From Rhabdaerophilum sp. SD176 (GTDB lineage Bacteria; Pseudomonadota; Alphaproteobacteria; Rhizobiales; Beijerinckiaceae), in assembly GCF_030143245.1 (NCBI RefSeq), contig NZ_JARJNS010000005.1, forward strand, positions 1 through 64,000: a stretch of DNA of 64,000 bases. Direction: 5' to 3'. Positions 9,160 through 20,600 of this stretch are shown here, in pieces. Each line of letters starts with the position of its first letter. Position 1 is the stretch's first letter. Position numbers and translations under genes: made by a program. The notes below the pieces were generated by a model. That model worked only from the letters and a program-made list of their open reading frames with translations. It had not been told where the DNA came from and did no database searches.

Positions 9160-11106
9160 ATGTCCGAGAAGATTTACGACGTTCCGTCGAGCTGGCAGTC
9201 GCGCGCGTTCTTCAATGACGCCGCCTACCGGGCCAAATACGAAGCCTCCGCGCGGGATCCTGACGGTTTCTGGCGCGAGGAGGGCAAGCGCCTCGACTGG
9301 ATGAAGCCGTACAGCAAGGTCAAGAACGTCTCCTATGCCCCGGGCAATGTCTCGATCAAATGGTTCGAGGATGGCGAACTCAATGTCTCGGTCAATTGCA
9401 TCGACCGTCATCTCGCCAAGCGCGCCGATCAGGTCGCCATCATCTGGGAAGGCGATGATCCGGCCGATTCCCGGCTGATCACCTATGCCGAACTGCATCG
9501 CGAAACCTGCCGGATGGCGAATGTCTTCAAGGCCCATGGCGTCAAGAAAGGCGATCGCGTCACCATCTACCTGCCGATGATCCCCGAAGCGGCCTATGCC
9601 ATGCTGGCCTGCACCCGCATCGGCGCCGTGCACTCGATCGTGTTCGGCGGCTTCTCGCCGGACGCGCTGGCGGGCCGGATCGAGGATTGCGATTCCAAGG
9701 TCGTGATCACCGCCGACGAGGGCCTGCGCGGCGGCAAGGCCGTTCCGCTGAAGAAGAATGTCGATGTTGCCGCCAACAAGGTGCATCCGGCGCTCGAGAA
9801 GGTCATCGTGGTGAAGCGCACCGGCGGCCATGTCCACATGGAGGAAGGTCGGGACGTCTGGTACCACGAGGAAGCCGCCAAGGTCGCAGATACCTGCGAG
9901 CCGGTGGCGATGAATGCGGAAGATCCGCTCTTCATCCTCTACACCTCGGGCTCGACCGGCAAGCCGAAGGGCGTTCTGCACACCACCGGCGGCTATCTCG
10001 TCTATGCGTCGATGACGCATCAATACGTCTTCGACTACCATGACGGCGACATCTACTGGTGCACGGCCGATGTGGGCTGGGTAACCGGGCATTCCTACAT
10101 CGTCTACGGGCCGCTTTCGAACGGCGCGACGACCCTGATGTTCGAGGGCGTGCCGAACTACCCGACCGTGTCGCGGTTCTGGGAAGTCATCGACAAGCAC
10201 AAGGTCAACATCTTCTACACCGCCCCGACCGCGATCCGCTCGCTGATGGGCGCCGGCGAGGAAGCCGTGAAGAAGACCTCGCGCCAGAGCCTGCGCCTGC
10301 TGGGCTCGGTCGGCGAGCCGATCAACCCCGAAGCCTGGGAATGGTACTACCATGTCGTCGGTGATGGCCGTTGCCCGATCGTCGACACCTGGTGGCAGAC
10401 GGAAACCGGCGGCATCCTGATCACGCCGCTCCCGGGCGCCACGAAGCTGAAGCCCGGCTCGGCCACGCGGCCGTTCTTCGGCGTGAAGCCGGAGATCGTG
10501 GATGCCGAGGGCAAGGTGCTCGAGGGCGCCTGCGAGGGCAATCTCTGCATCGCCGACAGCTGGCCCGGCCAGATGCGGACGGTCTACGGCGACCACAAGC
10601 GCTTTATGGAGACGTATTTCTCCACCTATCCGAACAAGTACTTCACCGGCGATGGCTGCCGCCGCGACGCCGACGGCTATTACTGGATCACAGGCCGCGT
10701 CGATGACGTGATCAACGTGTCCGGCCATCGGATGGGCACGGCGGAAGTGGAAAGCGCGCTGGTGGCGCACGAATCTGTCTCGGAAGCCGCAGTGGTCGGC
10801 TATCCGCACGACATCAAGGGCCAGGGCATTTACGCCTATGTGACCCTGATGAACGGCATCCAGCCGAGCGAGGATCTCCGCAAGGCGCTGGTCGTCACCG
10901 TCCGCAACGAGATCGGTCCGATTGCCACGCCGGACAAGATCCAGTTCGCCCCCGGCCTGCCCAAAACCCGCTCGGGCAAGATCTTGCGCCGCATCCTGCG
11001 CAAGATCGCCGAAGACGATTTCGGCGCGCTCGGCGACACATCGACCCTCGCCGATCCGAGCGTCGTCGACGACCTGATCGCCAACCGGCAGAACAAGCGC
11101 GGCTGA
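9160..11106 (+). CDS. acsA: Acetyl-CoA synthetase
   Basis: A 648-residue adenylate-forming enzyme that converts acetate, ATP and CoA to acetyl-CoA. The core shows [23 protein letters not shown], the hinge region [15 protein letters not shown] and the C-terminal TRSGKILRR, whose K607 is the site reversibly acetylated by Pat-type enzymes in the family. The start at 9160 ([10 protein letters not shown]) has a GGGAGAG ribosome binding site. A 12-residue upstream extension is less likely. The gene stands alone and is followed by an intrinsic terminator. Confidence 0.96.
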   Translation: MSEKIYDVPSSWQSRAFFNDAAYRAKYEASARDPDGFWREEGKRLDWMKPYSKVKNVSYAPGNVSIKWFEDGELNVSVNCIDRHLAKRADQVAIIWEGDDPADSRLITYAELHRETCRMANVFKAHGVKKGDRVTIYLPMIPEAAYAMLACTRIGAVHSIVFGGFSPDALAGRIEDCDSKVVITADEGLRGGKAVPLKKNVDVAANKVHPALEKVIVVKRTGGHVHMEEGRDVWYHEEAAKVADTCEPVAMNAEDPLFILYTSGSTGKPKGVLHTTGGYLVYASMTHQYVFDYHDGDIYWCTADVGWVTGHSYIVYGPLSNGATTLMFEGVPNYPTVSRFWEVIDKHKVNIFYTAPTAIRSLMGAGEEAVKKTSRQSLRLLGSVGEPINPEAWEWYYHVVGDGRCPIVDTWWQTETGGILITPLPGATKLKPGSATRPFFGVKPEIVDAEGKVLEGACEGNLCIADSWPGQMRTVYGDHKRFMETYFSTYPNKYFTGDGCRRDADGYYWITGRVDDVINVSGHRMGTAEVESALVAHESVSEAAVVGYPHDIKGQGIYAYVTLMNGIQPSEDLRKALVVTVRNEIGPIATPDKIQFAPGLPKTRSGKILRRILRKIAEDDFGALGDTSTLADPSVVDDLIANRQNKRG

Positions 11107-11130
11107 GCGCCCGCGCTGGACAAGTTGGGA

Positions 11131-11155
11131 GGGCGCCTGCGGGCGCCCTTTGCAT
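11131..11155 (+). terminator. Intrinsic terminator after acsA
   Basis: An inverted repeat GGGCGC...GCGCCC with a short loop lies at 11131-11148 and is followed by TTTGCATTT. It sits 25 bases after the acsA stop codon. Confidence 0.7.
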
Positions 11156-11253
11156 TTAAGGCTTCGTTAGCCTAAATCTATGGTTTTCAAACCGTTTCAG
11201 GATTTCGGCAAGCATTTCCACCCCTTCATTCGCAAAGACGAATGGAGGTTCTC

Positions 11254-11790
11254 ATGCTGTCGCGCCGCGAACTTGTCCGCCTCGGAGGAAGCCTGGCCGC
11301 CGGCTCTGTGGCCGGCGTTGCGTTGCCGAACACCGCATCCGCCAGCACGGCCGCCCTCGTCGCCTTCCCGCAAGGCTATGAACCGGGAGCCGTTGTGGTC
11401 TCGACGCGCCAGCGCCAGCTCTATTTCGTGCAGGGTGACGGCACGGCGATCCGCTATCGCGTTGCAGTCGGCAAGCCCGGCAAGCAATGGTTCGGCACAA
11501 GGGTGATCGACGGCAAGCATGTCCGCCCCGCCTGGTCTCCGCCGGCGGAAGTGCGCCGGGACCGGCCGGGCCTGCCGGATGTGATTCCGGGCGGCGCGCC
11601 GAACAATCCGATGGGGGCTGCGGCGCTGACCATCGCGCCCGGCGAATATGCCATCCACGGCACCTCTGCCTCGATGCGCGCCTCGATCGGTTCCTATGCG
11701 TCCTATGGCTGCATCCGCATGCTCGACGAGGACATCCTCGACCTGATGCCGCGCGTGCGGGTAGGCGCGCGGATCCATGTCGTTCCCTGA
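11254..11790 (+). CDS. L,D-transpeptidase (YkuD domain), Tat-type signal
   Basis: A 178-residue protein starting MLSRRELVRLGGSLAAG, an apparent twin-arginine signal, then a YkuD domain (about 45-177) with H135 in AIHGTSAS and C153 in SYGCIRM, the classical HX(n)S-x-GC(I/V)R signature. This is a periplasmic 3-3 peptidoglycan cross-linking or Braun-type attachment enzyme. The start at 11254 has GGAGG seven bases upstream; an ATG at 11242 is worse placed. Composition matches the host, unlike the YkuD gene at 8056. Confidence 0.92.
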   Translation: MLSRRELVRLGGSLAAGSVAGVALPNTASASTAALVAFPQGYEPGAVVVSTRQRQLYFVQGDGTAIRYRVAVGKPGKQWFGTRVIDGKHVRPAWSPPAEVRRDRPGLPDVIPGGAPNNPMGAAALTIAPGEYAIHGTSASMRASIGSYASYGCIRMLDEDILDLMPRVRVGARIHVVP

Positions 11791-11804
11791 AGGCGGGGCT
11801 CGCC

Positions 11805-12014
11805 TCAAAAATCGCTGGCAATACCCTTCACTTCCCAATCCTCGTAGCGAACGGGGTCCTTGCCGCCGCGCCCCTTGATCTCGGGGGTCCGGGTCAATTC
11901 AGCCTCGCGCGCCTCGAGCGCAGCACGCCGTTCGGCGGCTTCGGCCAGCGCGCGCTGCGCCGCCGGGCTGAGCACCTTGACGGGGGGTTGGTTTTGGTTT
12001 TCCTCGGTCATCAT
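11805..12014 (-). CDS. DUF1674 / succinate dehydrogenase assembly factor 4-like protein
   Basis: A 69-residue small protein. Its C-terminus GKDPVRYEDWEVKGIASDF matches the conserved end of the DUF1674/SdhAF4 family, which in mitochondria and alphaproteobacteria helps flavinated SdhA mature. The N-terminus is Gln/Ala/Glu-rich and probably disordered. An AAGGTGG ribosome binding site precedes tandem ATG codons at 12014. A longer overlapping frame extends upstream to 12878 but is antisense to two real genes. It is convergent with the L,D-transpeptidase gene, 14 bases away. Confidence 0.85.
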   Translation of the reverse strand: MMTEENQNQPPVKVLSPAAQRALAEAAERRAALEAREAELTRTPEIKGRGGKDPVRYEDWEVKGIASDF

Positions 12015-12074
12015 CACCACCTTGCCTCGACATAGCGCCGTGCCGGCCCGATGGCCAGAGGGCAGAGACCGCTC

Positions 12075-12794
12075 ATGCGCATGACCTCCCGCGATCTGAT
12101 CGATCGCATCCTGTTTTCCGATGCCGATTGTCTGGTCCTCGACAAGCCCTCGGGGCTCGCGGTCCATCGCGGGCCGAAAGGCGGCCAGACGCTGGATGAC
12201 TTCCTGCCCGACCTGCAGCTGGACGGTCCGATTCTGCCGCAACTGGCCCACCGGCTCGACCGGGAGACAACCGGTTGTCTCGTGCTGGGGCGCAACCCCG
12301 CTGCCCTCCGGCAGCTCGGCCAGGCCTTCGCGCAGGGGCGCGTCCGCAAGACCTATCTCGCCCTCGCCTGCGGCATGCCGGCCGAGACCGCCGGGGTGAT
12401 CGAGCTGCCGCTCGCCCGGCGCTCGCATGACCGGCGCTCCTGGTGGATGAAGGTCGATCCGGCCGGCCAGCCTTCCGAGACGCGCTGGCGCCGGCTTGCC
12501 ACGCGGGACGGTCTGTCCTGGCTGGCCCTGCAGCCTGTGACGGGCCGCACGCATCAGCTTCGCGTCCATTGTGCCGCCATGGGCTGGCCGCTGGCCGGCG
12601 ACAGGGTCTATGGCGGAGACCGCGCGATGGCGGCCAGTCCGACCCTGCTCCTGCATGCCTGGCGCATCCGGTTGCCGAGGCCGCGTCAGGAGCCGCTGGA
12701 GGTGATCGCACCCCTCCCCGCGGCCATGGCGACCTTCCTCGCCGCCCTCGGCTTCGATCAATCGGCACTGGAAACCCTGCCCGATATCCTGTAG
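12075..12794 (+). CDS. RluA-family RNA pseudouridine synthase
   Basis: A 240-residue enzyme isomerising uridine to pseudouridine in RNA. It contains LVLDKPSGLAVHRG, the catalytic HRLDRETTGCLVLGR (Asp in RLDRET) and the C-terminal RTHQLRVHCA. There is no N-terminal S4 domain, so it resembles the short RluA type; whether it modifies rRNA or tRNA cannot be told. Starts at 12075 and 12081 are equally possible, and a further in-frame ATG lies at 12051. It precedes rsmB by 27 bases, so the two RNA-modification genes may be co-transcribed. Confidence 0.9.
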   Translation: MRMTSRDLIDRILFSDADCLVLDKPSGLAVHRGPKGGQTLDDFLPDLQLDGPILPQLAHRLDRETTGCLVLGRNPAALRQLGQAFAQGRVRKTYLALACGMPAETAGVIELPLARRSHDRRSWWMKVDPAGQPSETRWRRLATRDGLSWLALQPVTGRTHQLRVHCAAMGWPLAGDRVYGGDRAMAASPTLLLHAWRIRLPRPRQEPLEVIAPLPAAMATFLAALGFDQSALETLPDIL

Positions 12795-12821
12795 CCCGGG
12801 CGCCTTGCCGAAAGGACCGAC

Positions 12822-14162
12822 GTGGCACCCCAGGATCGAAAGCCCGCCATCGATGGCCCCCGCAACCGCGAGCGCCATCCCGGACTCGCCGTCCGGCTCT
12901 GGGCCGCCGGCGCGGTGCGGCGAACCGTGCGCGAACGGCGATCACTGGATGAGGCGCTGCAGCTTTCCGCCCCGAAGGCGGCCCTCGGCGACGCGGATCG
13001 CAGCCTCGTGCGGGCCATTGCCATGGTCACCTTCCGGCGGTTCGGCACGATCCGGCGCGTGCTGGCCGAGAGGCTGAGCCAGGGCGAATGGCCCGATGCC
13101 GGGCTTCTGCGCGAAGCGGTCCAGACAGCCACGGCCCAGATCCTCTTCCTCGATATCCCCGATCACGCGGCCGTCGATGTCGCCATCGAACTCTGCAAGC
13201 AGGACCCGCAGGCCCGGCATTTCGCCAAGCTGGCCAATGCCGTGCTGCGGCGGGTTGCAGCCGAGAAGGAAAATATTCTCGCCCGTCCGATCGAAGGCGA
13301 GGACAGCCCGGCCTGGTTGCTGGAACGCTGGCGCCAGGCCTATGGCCCGCCGGCAGCCCTGGCCATTGCTGCCCAGCATGCGCAGCCACCAAGCATCGAC
13401 CTGACCCTGTTCGCACCGGAAGCGGCCAAGGCGCTGGATGGCATGGTCGAGCCGCTCCAGACCGGTTCCTGGCGGCTCCGGTCAGACCGGGCGGTGACCA
13501 GTCTTCCCGGCTTTGCGGACGGTCATTTCCAGGTGCAGGATGCTGCGAGCGCCATGCCGGCCCGACTGTTCGGCGACCTCCGGGGCAAGCGCGTCCTCGA
13601 TCTCTGCGCCGCACCCGGCGGGAAAACGGCACAGCTGATCCATGCCGGCGCCATCGTGACCGCTGTGGAGCGCAGCGCACAGCGCGCGGAACGGCTGCGG
13701 GAAAACCTCGATCGGCTGAAAATGCAGGCGGATCTGCGTGTCATGGACGCAATGGCCGTTGCCGACGGGCCCTATGACGCCGTCCTCCTCGATGCGCCCT
13801 GCTCGGCCACCGGTACCATCCGCCGGCACCCCGAAATCGCCTGGACGAAGACCCTGGCGGATATCCTCGCCCTCGCCACCCAGCAGACACGGCTTCTGGC
13901 CCATGCGGCAAGCCTGGTGCGCCCGGGCGGCCTGCTCGTCTACGCAACCTGCTCACTGGAGCCCGAAGAAGGCGAGCTCCAGATTGCGCGTTTCCTGGGC
14001 AGCCATGAACAATTTCGTGCCATTCCTGTCGACGGTCAGGAATTTGGTCTTGCCTCGGAAGCAATTAACCCTGATGGTTTCCTGAGGCTGCTGCCGTCGG
14101 CGATGACAGGCATTGGCGGAGTTGATGGGTTTTTTGCCGCAAGGCTGCGTCGTTTGGCATGA
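12822..14162 (+). CDS. rsmB: 16S rRNA m5C methyltransferase, RsmB family
   Basis: A 446-residue protein with an N-terminal NusB-like RNA-binding domain (about 20-150) and a C-terminal SAM-dependent methyltransferase. The SAM site is LDLCAAPGGKTAQL, and the two catalytic cysteines are in LLDAPCSATG and YATCSLEPEE. It methylates a cytosine of 16S rRNA (C967 in E. coli). The GTG start at 12822 has AAAGGA upstream. Its stop overlaps the start of the heparinase-family gene by four bases (ATGA). Confidence 0.93.
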   Translation: MAPQDRKPAIDGPRNRERHPGLAVRLWAAGAVRRTVRERRSLDEALQLSAPKAALGDADRSLVRAIAMVTFRRFGTIRRVLAERLSQGEWPDAGLLREAVQTATAQILFLDIPDHAAVDVAIELCKQDPQARHFAKLANAVLRRVAAEKENILARPIEGEDSPAWLLERWRQAYGPPAALAIAAQHAQPPSIDLTLFAPEAAKALDGMVEPLQTGSWRLRSDRAVTSLPGFADGHFQVQDAASAMPARLFGDLRGKRVLDLCAAPGGKTAQLIHAGAIVTAVERSAQRAERLRENLDRLKMQADLRVMDAMAVADGPYDAVLLDAPCSATGTIRRHPEIAWTKTLADILALATQQTRLLAHAASLVRPGGLLVYATCSLEPEEGELQIARFLGSHEQFRAIPVDGQEFGLASEAINPDGFLRLLPSAMTGIGGVDGFFAARLRRLA

Positions 14163-15907
14163 TGCGTGAACAGGTTCCTGCCGAGTCTGACGAGCCCAGC
14201 CTGACGGATCCGCCGGAAAGCCATGCGGGCTCGCGGAAATCCGCTCGTACGATTACCCTGCAGCAGCGTCGCCTGGCCTGGCGCCTTGCCTTGGCGCGCA
14301 GCTGGTTCGGGCGACGCCGGTTCCATGCCACGCGCTTCCTGTTCGTCCCCCCTCATCTCCATTTGGCCGATCCCAGCATCGCGGGGGATTTCCTGTCCGG
14401 GCAGATCGTCCTCGGCGGCCGGACGTTGCTGACGGGCGGGCGCTCGCCCTTCGATCTCCCGCCTCCCTGCCGGTCCTTCTCGATCGGCCTGCACGGATTC
14501 GAGTGGCTGCGTCATTTCGATGCCAGCGGCGATCCGGAGATCCGGAAGGGCGCGCGGCAACTTGCCCGCCGGTGGATGGCGAAGCGGCAGCAAGCGGCAT
14601 GGCCTGCCGCCGAGGATCCCGAGGCTGTGCCGCGCCGGCTCATCGCCTGGATCACCCATTCCGCCCTGATGACCGACCAGGCGGATTTCAGCGAATACCA
14701 GGTGCTCCTGCACCATCTCCAGCGGGATGCCGCCATGGCGCGCGTCCTCGCGACTCAACCGCAGATCGGGATGCTGGCCCTCGAGGCGGCCATTGCCTTG
14801 TTGTTCCATGCCCTCGCGCTTGACCGGCCGGCCTCGGCCCTGCGACAGGCCGAATCGTTGTTTCAGGACAATCTGGAGCGGAGCCTCGCCCGCGATGGCG
14901 GGCCGCTTGATCGCAACCCCGCCACGGCTGTACGGTTGGCGGCGAACCTCATTCCGCTGCTGGCGCTCTATCGGGCACGCCATTCCGGCCCGCCCGAAAT
15001 GCTCGGTCCGAACCTGCTGAGGCTCATCAGCTTCATCCGGATGATGCAGCAGCCCGATGGCGGCCTCGCGCTGTTCAACGGCGGCGGCCTTGCCCTGCGC
15101 GATCTGGTTTCACAGGTAACGCGCTTCGGATCCGGGCGGGTGGCGCGGCTGGATTCAGCGACAGAGAGCGGCTTCGAGCGGCTCGAGGACGAGAACGGTA
15201 TCGTCATCGCCGATACCGGGCGGCAACCACCGCCGGGCTTCGACGAGAACGCGACCGCGAGCGCCCTTGCCTTCGAGTTCTCGACCAAGGCGGACAAGCT
15301 GATCGTCAATTGTGGCATCCCTGCCTGGGCCGAAGGCGATGTGGCGCGGTCCTTCCGGGTCGGCGCGGCGCATTCGACGCTCCTGATCGATGACCAGTCC
15401 TTCGTCAGCCTCGCGCCCCAGACCTCGCTCCTGGAAGGCCGCGCCTACGGGCTGACCTCGGCCGGCGAGGCCGGGCCGGTCGAGCGGGTGGTGACGCCGG
15501 GCATGCAATATCTCGTGCTGCGCCATGACGGGCTGGCGGAAAGCCTCGGCTATCGGGTCGAGCGGCACCTCACGCTTCTGGGCGGCGGTGGGCTACAGGG
15601 CCTCGACCGGATCATCCAGACTGATGGCCGCGGCCAGAACCGGCGGATCACGCTGGCCTTCCACCTCCACCCGCGCATCCTGCCCGTCATGCTGTCACGC
15701 CAGGATGGTGTCATGCTGAGGCTGCCCCATCAGCAGCCGGGACGGGATCTCTGGCTTTTCGAGGCGCCCGGCCTGCCGCTGCATCTCGAGGAGAGCCGCT
15801 GCTACGATCAGGAAATCCTGAATCCAAGGACCGAGGCCATCATCCTCGACGTCCCGATTTCCGGCTCCCTCGATATCCACTGGCGGCTCGTGCCCTATCA
15901 AGGTTGA
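14159..15907 (+). CDS. Heparinase II/III family protein
   Basis: A 582-residue protein with an alpha-helical toroid-like N-terminal half (about 90-320) and a beta-rich C-terminal half containing VGAAHSTLLIDDQS, typical of the heparinase II/III family of polysaccharide lyases. No signal peptide is evident; the N-terminus is polar. It is translationally coupled to rsmB and lies between rsmB and purH, a position it also occupies in other Hyphomicrobiales as I recall. The natural substrate in these bacteria is unknown; lyase activity is inferred from the family only. Confidence 0.88.
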   Translation: MMREQVPAESDEPSLTDPPESHAGSRKSARTITLQQRRLAWRLALARSWFGRRRFHATRFLFVPPHLHLADPSIAGDFLSGQIVLGGRTLLTGGRSPFDLPPPCRSFSIGLHGFEWLRHFDASGDPEIRKGARQLARRWMAKRQQAAWPAAEDPEAVPRRLIAWITHSALMTDQADFSEYQVLLHHLQRDAAMARVLATQPQIGMLALEAAIALLFHALALDRPASALRQAESLFQDNLERSLARDGGPLDRNPATAVRLAANLIPLLALYRARHSGPPEMLGPNLLRLISFIRMMQQPDGGLALFNGGGLALRDLVSQVTRFGSGRVARLDSATESGFERLEDENGIVIADTGRQPPPGFDENATASALAFEFSTKADKLIVNCGIPAWAEGDVARSFRVGAAHSTLLIDDQSFVSLAPQTSLLEGRAYGLTSAGEAGPVERVVTPGMQYLVLRHDGLAESLGYRVERHLTLLGGGGLQGLDRIIQTDGRGQNRRITLAFHLHPRILPVMLSRQDGVMLRLPHQQPGRDLWLFEAPGLPLHLEESRCYDQEILNPRTEAIILDVPISGSLDIHWRLVPYQG

Positions 15908-16006
15908 GGCGACAAAGCCTTGCCGGCACAGTTTTTCGGCAATCGGCATGGTGCGGTGCAAACGCATGTGCTATCGCGCGCGGACCATTGTCCGGAGCCG
16001 TTCCCC

Positions 16007-17599
16007 ATGCCCAACAAGACCCGCCCCGTCCAGCGCGCCCTGCTTTCGGTGTTCGACAAGTCCGGACTTGTCGAACTCGCCCGGGCGCTGAAGGCGCGTG
16101 ACGTCACGCTGATCTCCACGGGCGGCTCGCGCGCCGCGCTGCTGGCTGCGGGGATCGATGTCCTCGACATTTCCGAGGTGACGGGCTTCCCGGAAATGAT
16201 GGATGGCCGGGTGAAGACGCTACATCCCAAGGTCCATGGCGGGCTGCTCGCCATGCGCGGCAATCCGGAACATGAGGCAGCCCTGCTGGCGCATGGCATT
16301 GCCCCGATCGACCTTCTGGTCGGCAATCTCTATCCTTTCCGCGAAACCCTCGCGCGCGGGGCCGATTTCGAAACCATCATCGAGAATATCGATATCGGCG
16401 GTCCGGCCATGATCCGCTCTTCGGCCAAGAACCATGACGGCGTCTGTGTCGTGGTTGACCCGAAGGATTACGGGGCACTTCTGGCGGAACTCGATACCTA
16501 TGGCGGGGAAACGCGCGGCAGCTTCCGCCGGGCCCTTGCCGCCAAGGCCTTCGCCCATACCGCCGCCTATGACCGGGCGATCGCCGAATGGTTCGCTGGC
16601 GAGACGCGCGACGGGCCGCAGCTTGCGCGCGAGGTCGATGCGACCGCAACCGAGCTGCGCTATGGCGAGAACCCGCATCAGAAGGCCTGGCTCGTGCTCA
16701 AGCCGCAGCAGGCGCGGCCCGGTGTCGCTACCGCGCGGCAGGTGCAGGGCAAGGCCCTGTCCTACAACAACCTCAACGATGCCGATGCAGCCTTCGAATG
16801 CGTCGCCGAATTCAACCCGGCCCGCACAGCCGCCGTTGCCATCATCAAGCATGCCAATCCCTGTGGCGTCGCCGAGGGCGGCACGCTGGAGGAGGCCTAC
16901 CGGCGCGCGCTCGCCTGTGATCCGGTTTCGGCCTTCGGCGGGATTGTCGCCACCAACCGCGCCCTCGATGCCGAATCGGCCCGCGCCATTACCGAGATCT
17001 TCACGGAAGTGATCATCGCGCCCGAAGCGAGCGAGGAAGCCATCGCCATCGTCGCCGCCAAGAAGAACCTGCGGCTGCTGCTCACGAAAGGCCTGCCCGA
17101 TCCGCGCGCCGACGACATCGTCCTGCGCTCGATCGCCGGTGGCCGCCTTGTCCAGACTCGGGACAATGCCGTGGTCGACGATATGGAGTTGCGGGTTGTC
17201 ACAAACCGCCAGCCGACCGAGGCCGAGCTTTCGGACCTTCGCTTCGCCTATCGCGTGGTCAAGCATGTGAAGTCGAACGCCATCGTCTATGCCAAAGGCG
17301 GGGTCACGGTCGGCATTGGCGCCGGCCAGATGAGCCGGGTGGATTCAGCGCGGATCGCAGCGTGGAAGGCCGGCGAGGCCGCCCGGGCTCTCGGCAGCGA
17401 TACGCCGCTCACCATCGGCTCGGTCGCGGCCTCGGATGCGTTCTTCCCGTTCGCTGACGGGCTGGAGGCGCTGGTCGCTGCGGGTGCGACGGCTGTCATC
17501 CAGCCGGGCGGTTCGATGCGCGACAACGAGGTGATCGAGGCGGCCAACAAGGCCGAGCTCGCGATGGTCTTCACGGGAACCCGGCATTTCCGGCATTAA
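16007..17599 (+). CDS. purH: Bifunctional AICAR formyltransferase / IMP cyclohydrolase
   Basis: A 530-residue enzyme carrying out the last two steps of IMP synthesis. The N-terminal IMP cyclohydrolase (MGS-like) domain includes [30 protein letters not shown] and NLYPF; the C-terminal AICAR transformylase domain shows [17 protein letters not shown] and [10 protein letters not shown]. The start at 16007 ([20 protein letters not shown]) is family-like, while an upstream extension to 15920 is not. The gene is followed by a bidirectional terminator shared with the convergent gdh gene. Confidence 0.97.
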   Translation: MPNKTRPVQRALLSVFDKSGLVELARALKARDVTLISTGGSRAALLAAGIDVLDISEVTGFPEMMDGRVKTLHPKVHGGLLAMRGNPEHEAALLAHGIAPIDLLVGNLYPFRETLARGADFETIIENIDIGGPAMIRSSAKNHDGVCVVVDPKDYGALLAELDTYGGETRGSFRRALAAKAFAHTAAYDRAIAEWFAGETRDGPQLAREVDATATELRYGENPHQKAWLVLKPQQARPGVATARQVQGKALSYNNLNDADAAFECVAEFNPARTAAVAIIKHANPCGVAEGGTLEEAYRRALACDPVSAFGGIVATNRALDAESARAITEIFTEVIIAPEASEEAIAIVAAKKNLRLLLTKGLPDPRADDIVLRSIAGGRLVQTRDNAVVDDMELRVVTNRQPTEAELSDLRFAYRVVKHVKSNAIVYAKGGVTVGIGAGQMSRVDSARIAAWKAGEAARALGSDTPLTIGSVAASDAFFPFADGLEALVAAGATAVIQPGGSMRDNEVIEAANKAELAMVFTGTRHFRH

Positions 17600-17641
17600 G
17601 CCCGCCATCCGGCACCGGCTGGCAAAGGCTGTTCCAGACAG

Positions 17642-17667
17642 AAAAGGGCGCACGAAGGCGCCCTTTT
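17642..17667. terminator. Bidirectional intrinsic terminator between purH and NAD-GDH
   Basis: A perfect ten-base stem AAAAGGGCGC/GCGCCCTTTT encloses the loop ACGAAG. It gives a T-tract in both directions and lies between two convergent genes. Confidence 0.85.
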
Positions 17668-17692
17668 CCGTTTCAGGCCGCGGCCGCTGCGG

Positions 17693-20600
17693 TCATTCCC
17701 GGACGAGATCGCCCAGCAAGCCGCCGAGCACAGTGAGCTTGGCCTGATTGAGCGGGCCGGTCACCAGTCCCTGGATCGTCGCAAGCGTGCGCTCGAGCAG
17801 CTCGCCCTTGGCACTCGCCCACAGGGCAACGCCCTTTTCGCCGGGGCCATGCTTGGCAATGGCCTCGACGGCGATCTTGCGCGACGCCTCCTCGATGGCC
17901 GACAGGGCGCGGTCAAGCGCCAGCCGCTCGTAAGGGTCGGTCGTCTGGACGGCCTGCGCGCCGCTGCGCATCCCGGTCAGATCCAGCCGGTCAGCCAGAG
18001 CGAAAATCGTCCGGGCTGCCGAGACCACATCCACGCCCGTCCGCTCCGCGATCAGCGTGGCATCAAGCGCCGCAGCGGAAACCGGAATATCGACAATCCG
18101 GCCCGCAAGTGCAGCCGGCACGCCATCGGCAGAGAGCGCAGCGAGAGCCTGTTCGCGATGCGCCTTGGCCGCGTCGGAAAGCAGCGAATCGCGCTTCTTC
18201 TCGACCTCGACGACACCCTTGCGGAAGCGCGTCACCAGCACAGAAAGACCGGGCGTGAAGTCGACATTGCGCAGGAACCACAGCATGCGCTCGGTGGCAT
18301 GCTGCTGGGCAGCGGCATAAAGGCCCAGCTGCACCGCACCACCGATCTTCGTGTCGAGCGCATCAATGGCGAGGTTCATCTCGAGGATGCCGAACACATC
18401 CCGCGCCAAGGCATAGGCCCGCGCGATATCCGGCACCGGCCGGCCTGTCCGCGCAGCGAGCCGGGTCACGATGGCGGGCCCGCCCCGGTTGACGACGGCG
18501 TTGGAAAGCTGCGTGGCCACGATCTCCCGGCGCAGGCGATGGCTTTCGATCGAATCGGGGAAGCGCTCCTGCACCTCCTTGGGGAAGTAACGGCGCGCTT
18601 CCTCGACGAGATAGGAATCATCCGGAACATTCGAGGCCAGGAGCTGGTCGTAAAGCGCCAGCTTCGCATAGGCGAGCAGCACCGCCAGTTCCGGCCGGGT
18701 CAGCCCCTCGTTCCGGGCGGAGCGCGCGTCGATCTCGGCATCGCCGGGCAGGAACTCGACCTTCCGGTCGAGCCGGCCCTCGGCTTCGAGGGCCCGCATC
18801 AGGTCGATCAGTTCGGCATTCGCCGCCGCTCCGAGCCTCTGCGTCAGCGACAGGGCAAGGGATTGCAGGTAGTTGTTCCGCAGCACCAGCCGCGCCACCT
18901 CGTCGGTCATCGAGGCGAGCAGCACATTGCGTGCCTCGCGGTCAAGCCGGCCATCCGCTTCAGGCTTCGAGAGCGCGATCTTCAGGTTGACCTCGACGTC
19001 GGAGGAATTCACGCCGGCCGAATTGTCGATCGCATCGGTATTGATCTGCACGCCGCGGCGTGCCGCCTCGATTCGGCCGAGCTGGGTCATGCCGAGATTC
19101 GCGCCTTCGCCAATAACCCGCGCCCCGAGTTCCGCTGCCGTGATCCGGATCGCGTCATTGGCGCGGTCGCCGGCATCGGCATCGCTCTCTGTGCTGGCAC
19201 GGATATAGGTGCCGATTCCGCCGAACCAGAGCAGATCGACCCGCGCCTTCAGGATGGCCGTCATCACCGCTTGAGGTGTCGCGTCGACACCCTCGAGGCC
19301 GAGCAGGGTCCGGATTTCCGGAGAGAGCGGGATCTTCTTGAGCGAACGGGAGAAGACCCCGCCACCTTTCGAGATCAGCTTCGGATCATAATCCTGCCAG
19401 CTCGAACGCGGCTTCTCGAAGAGCCGCTGCCGTTCCGCAAAACCCTTCGCGGCATCCGGATCGGGATCGATGAAGATGTCGCGATGGTCGAAGGCCGCAA
19501 CGAGACGGATCTGCGGCGAGAGCAGCATCCCGTTGCCGAACACGTCGCCGGACATGTCGCCGACGCCGGCCACGGTAAAGGGCATCGTCTGGATATCGAT
19601 GTCGATCTCGCGGAAATGGCGCTTCACCGCCTCCCAGGCGCCGCGCGCGGTGATGCCCATCTTCTTGTGGTCATACCCGGCCGAACCGCCCGAGGCGAAG
19701 GCATCCGAGAGCCAGTGCCCGCGTGCCTCCGAAATGGCATTGGCGGTATCCGAGAACGTGGCCGTGCCCTTATCCGCCGCCACGACGAGATAGGGATCGT
19801 CGCCGTCATAGCGGATCGTGCGCGCCGGCGGGACGATCGTATCGCCCAGGATCGTATCCGTCAGGTCGAGCAGGGCAGAAACGAAGGTCTTGTAGGAGGA
19901 CGTGCCCTCGGCAAACCAGGCATCGCGGTCGGAAGCCGGTGGCAGGTTTTTCGGCACGAAGCCGCCCTTTGCCCCGACCGGCACAATGACAGCATTCTTG
20001 ACCTGCTGCGCCTTGACCAGGCCAAGAATCTCGGTGCGGAAATCCATCGGGCGGTCGGACCAGCGCAACCCGCCGCGCGCAACCTTGCCGAAGCGCAGAT
20101 GCAGCCCCTCGACCTGCGGCGAGGCCACGAAGATCTCGTAGAGTGGCCTCGGCAGGGGCAGGCTCTCGATCTGGTCACAGGCAAACTTGACGGCGATGGT
20201 TGGCCGGCCTTCCTGATAGGCATTCGTCCGCAGGGTTGCCTGGATCAGGTTGAGCATCCGCCGGAAGATGCGGTCATCATCAAGGCTGGTGATCTTGTCC
20301 ACCTCGGACAGCAGGGCCGATTGCATGGCATCGACCAGACGCGAGCGATCCTCGGGCCGCTCCTTGAGGTCAGGGTCGAAACGCAGCGCGAAAAGGCGGG
20401 CAAGGCTCTGCGTCGCAGCGGGATAGCGCGCCAGCGCATCCGCGATGTAGATCTGGCCGTAGGGCACCCCGATCTGGCGGAGATAGCGCGCGTAGGAACG
20501 CAGGATATCCGCCTCGCGCGGTGTCAGGCCGACCTCGGTGACCAGCACATTGTACCGGTCGGATTCGAGCGTGCCGGCGAAAATTCCGAAAAGGGTCGCC

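Noticed and set aside
11805-12878. A 357-codon minus-strand frame
   Set aside because: Only its last 69 codons are a real gene (SdhAF4-like). The rest is antisense to the pseudouridine synthase and rsmB genes.
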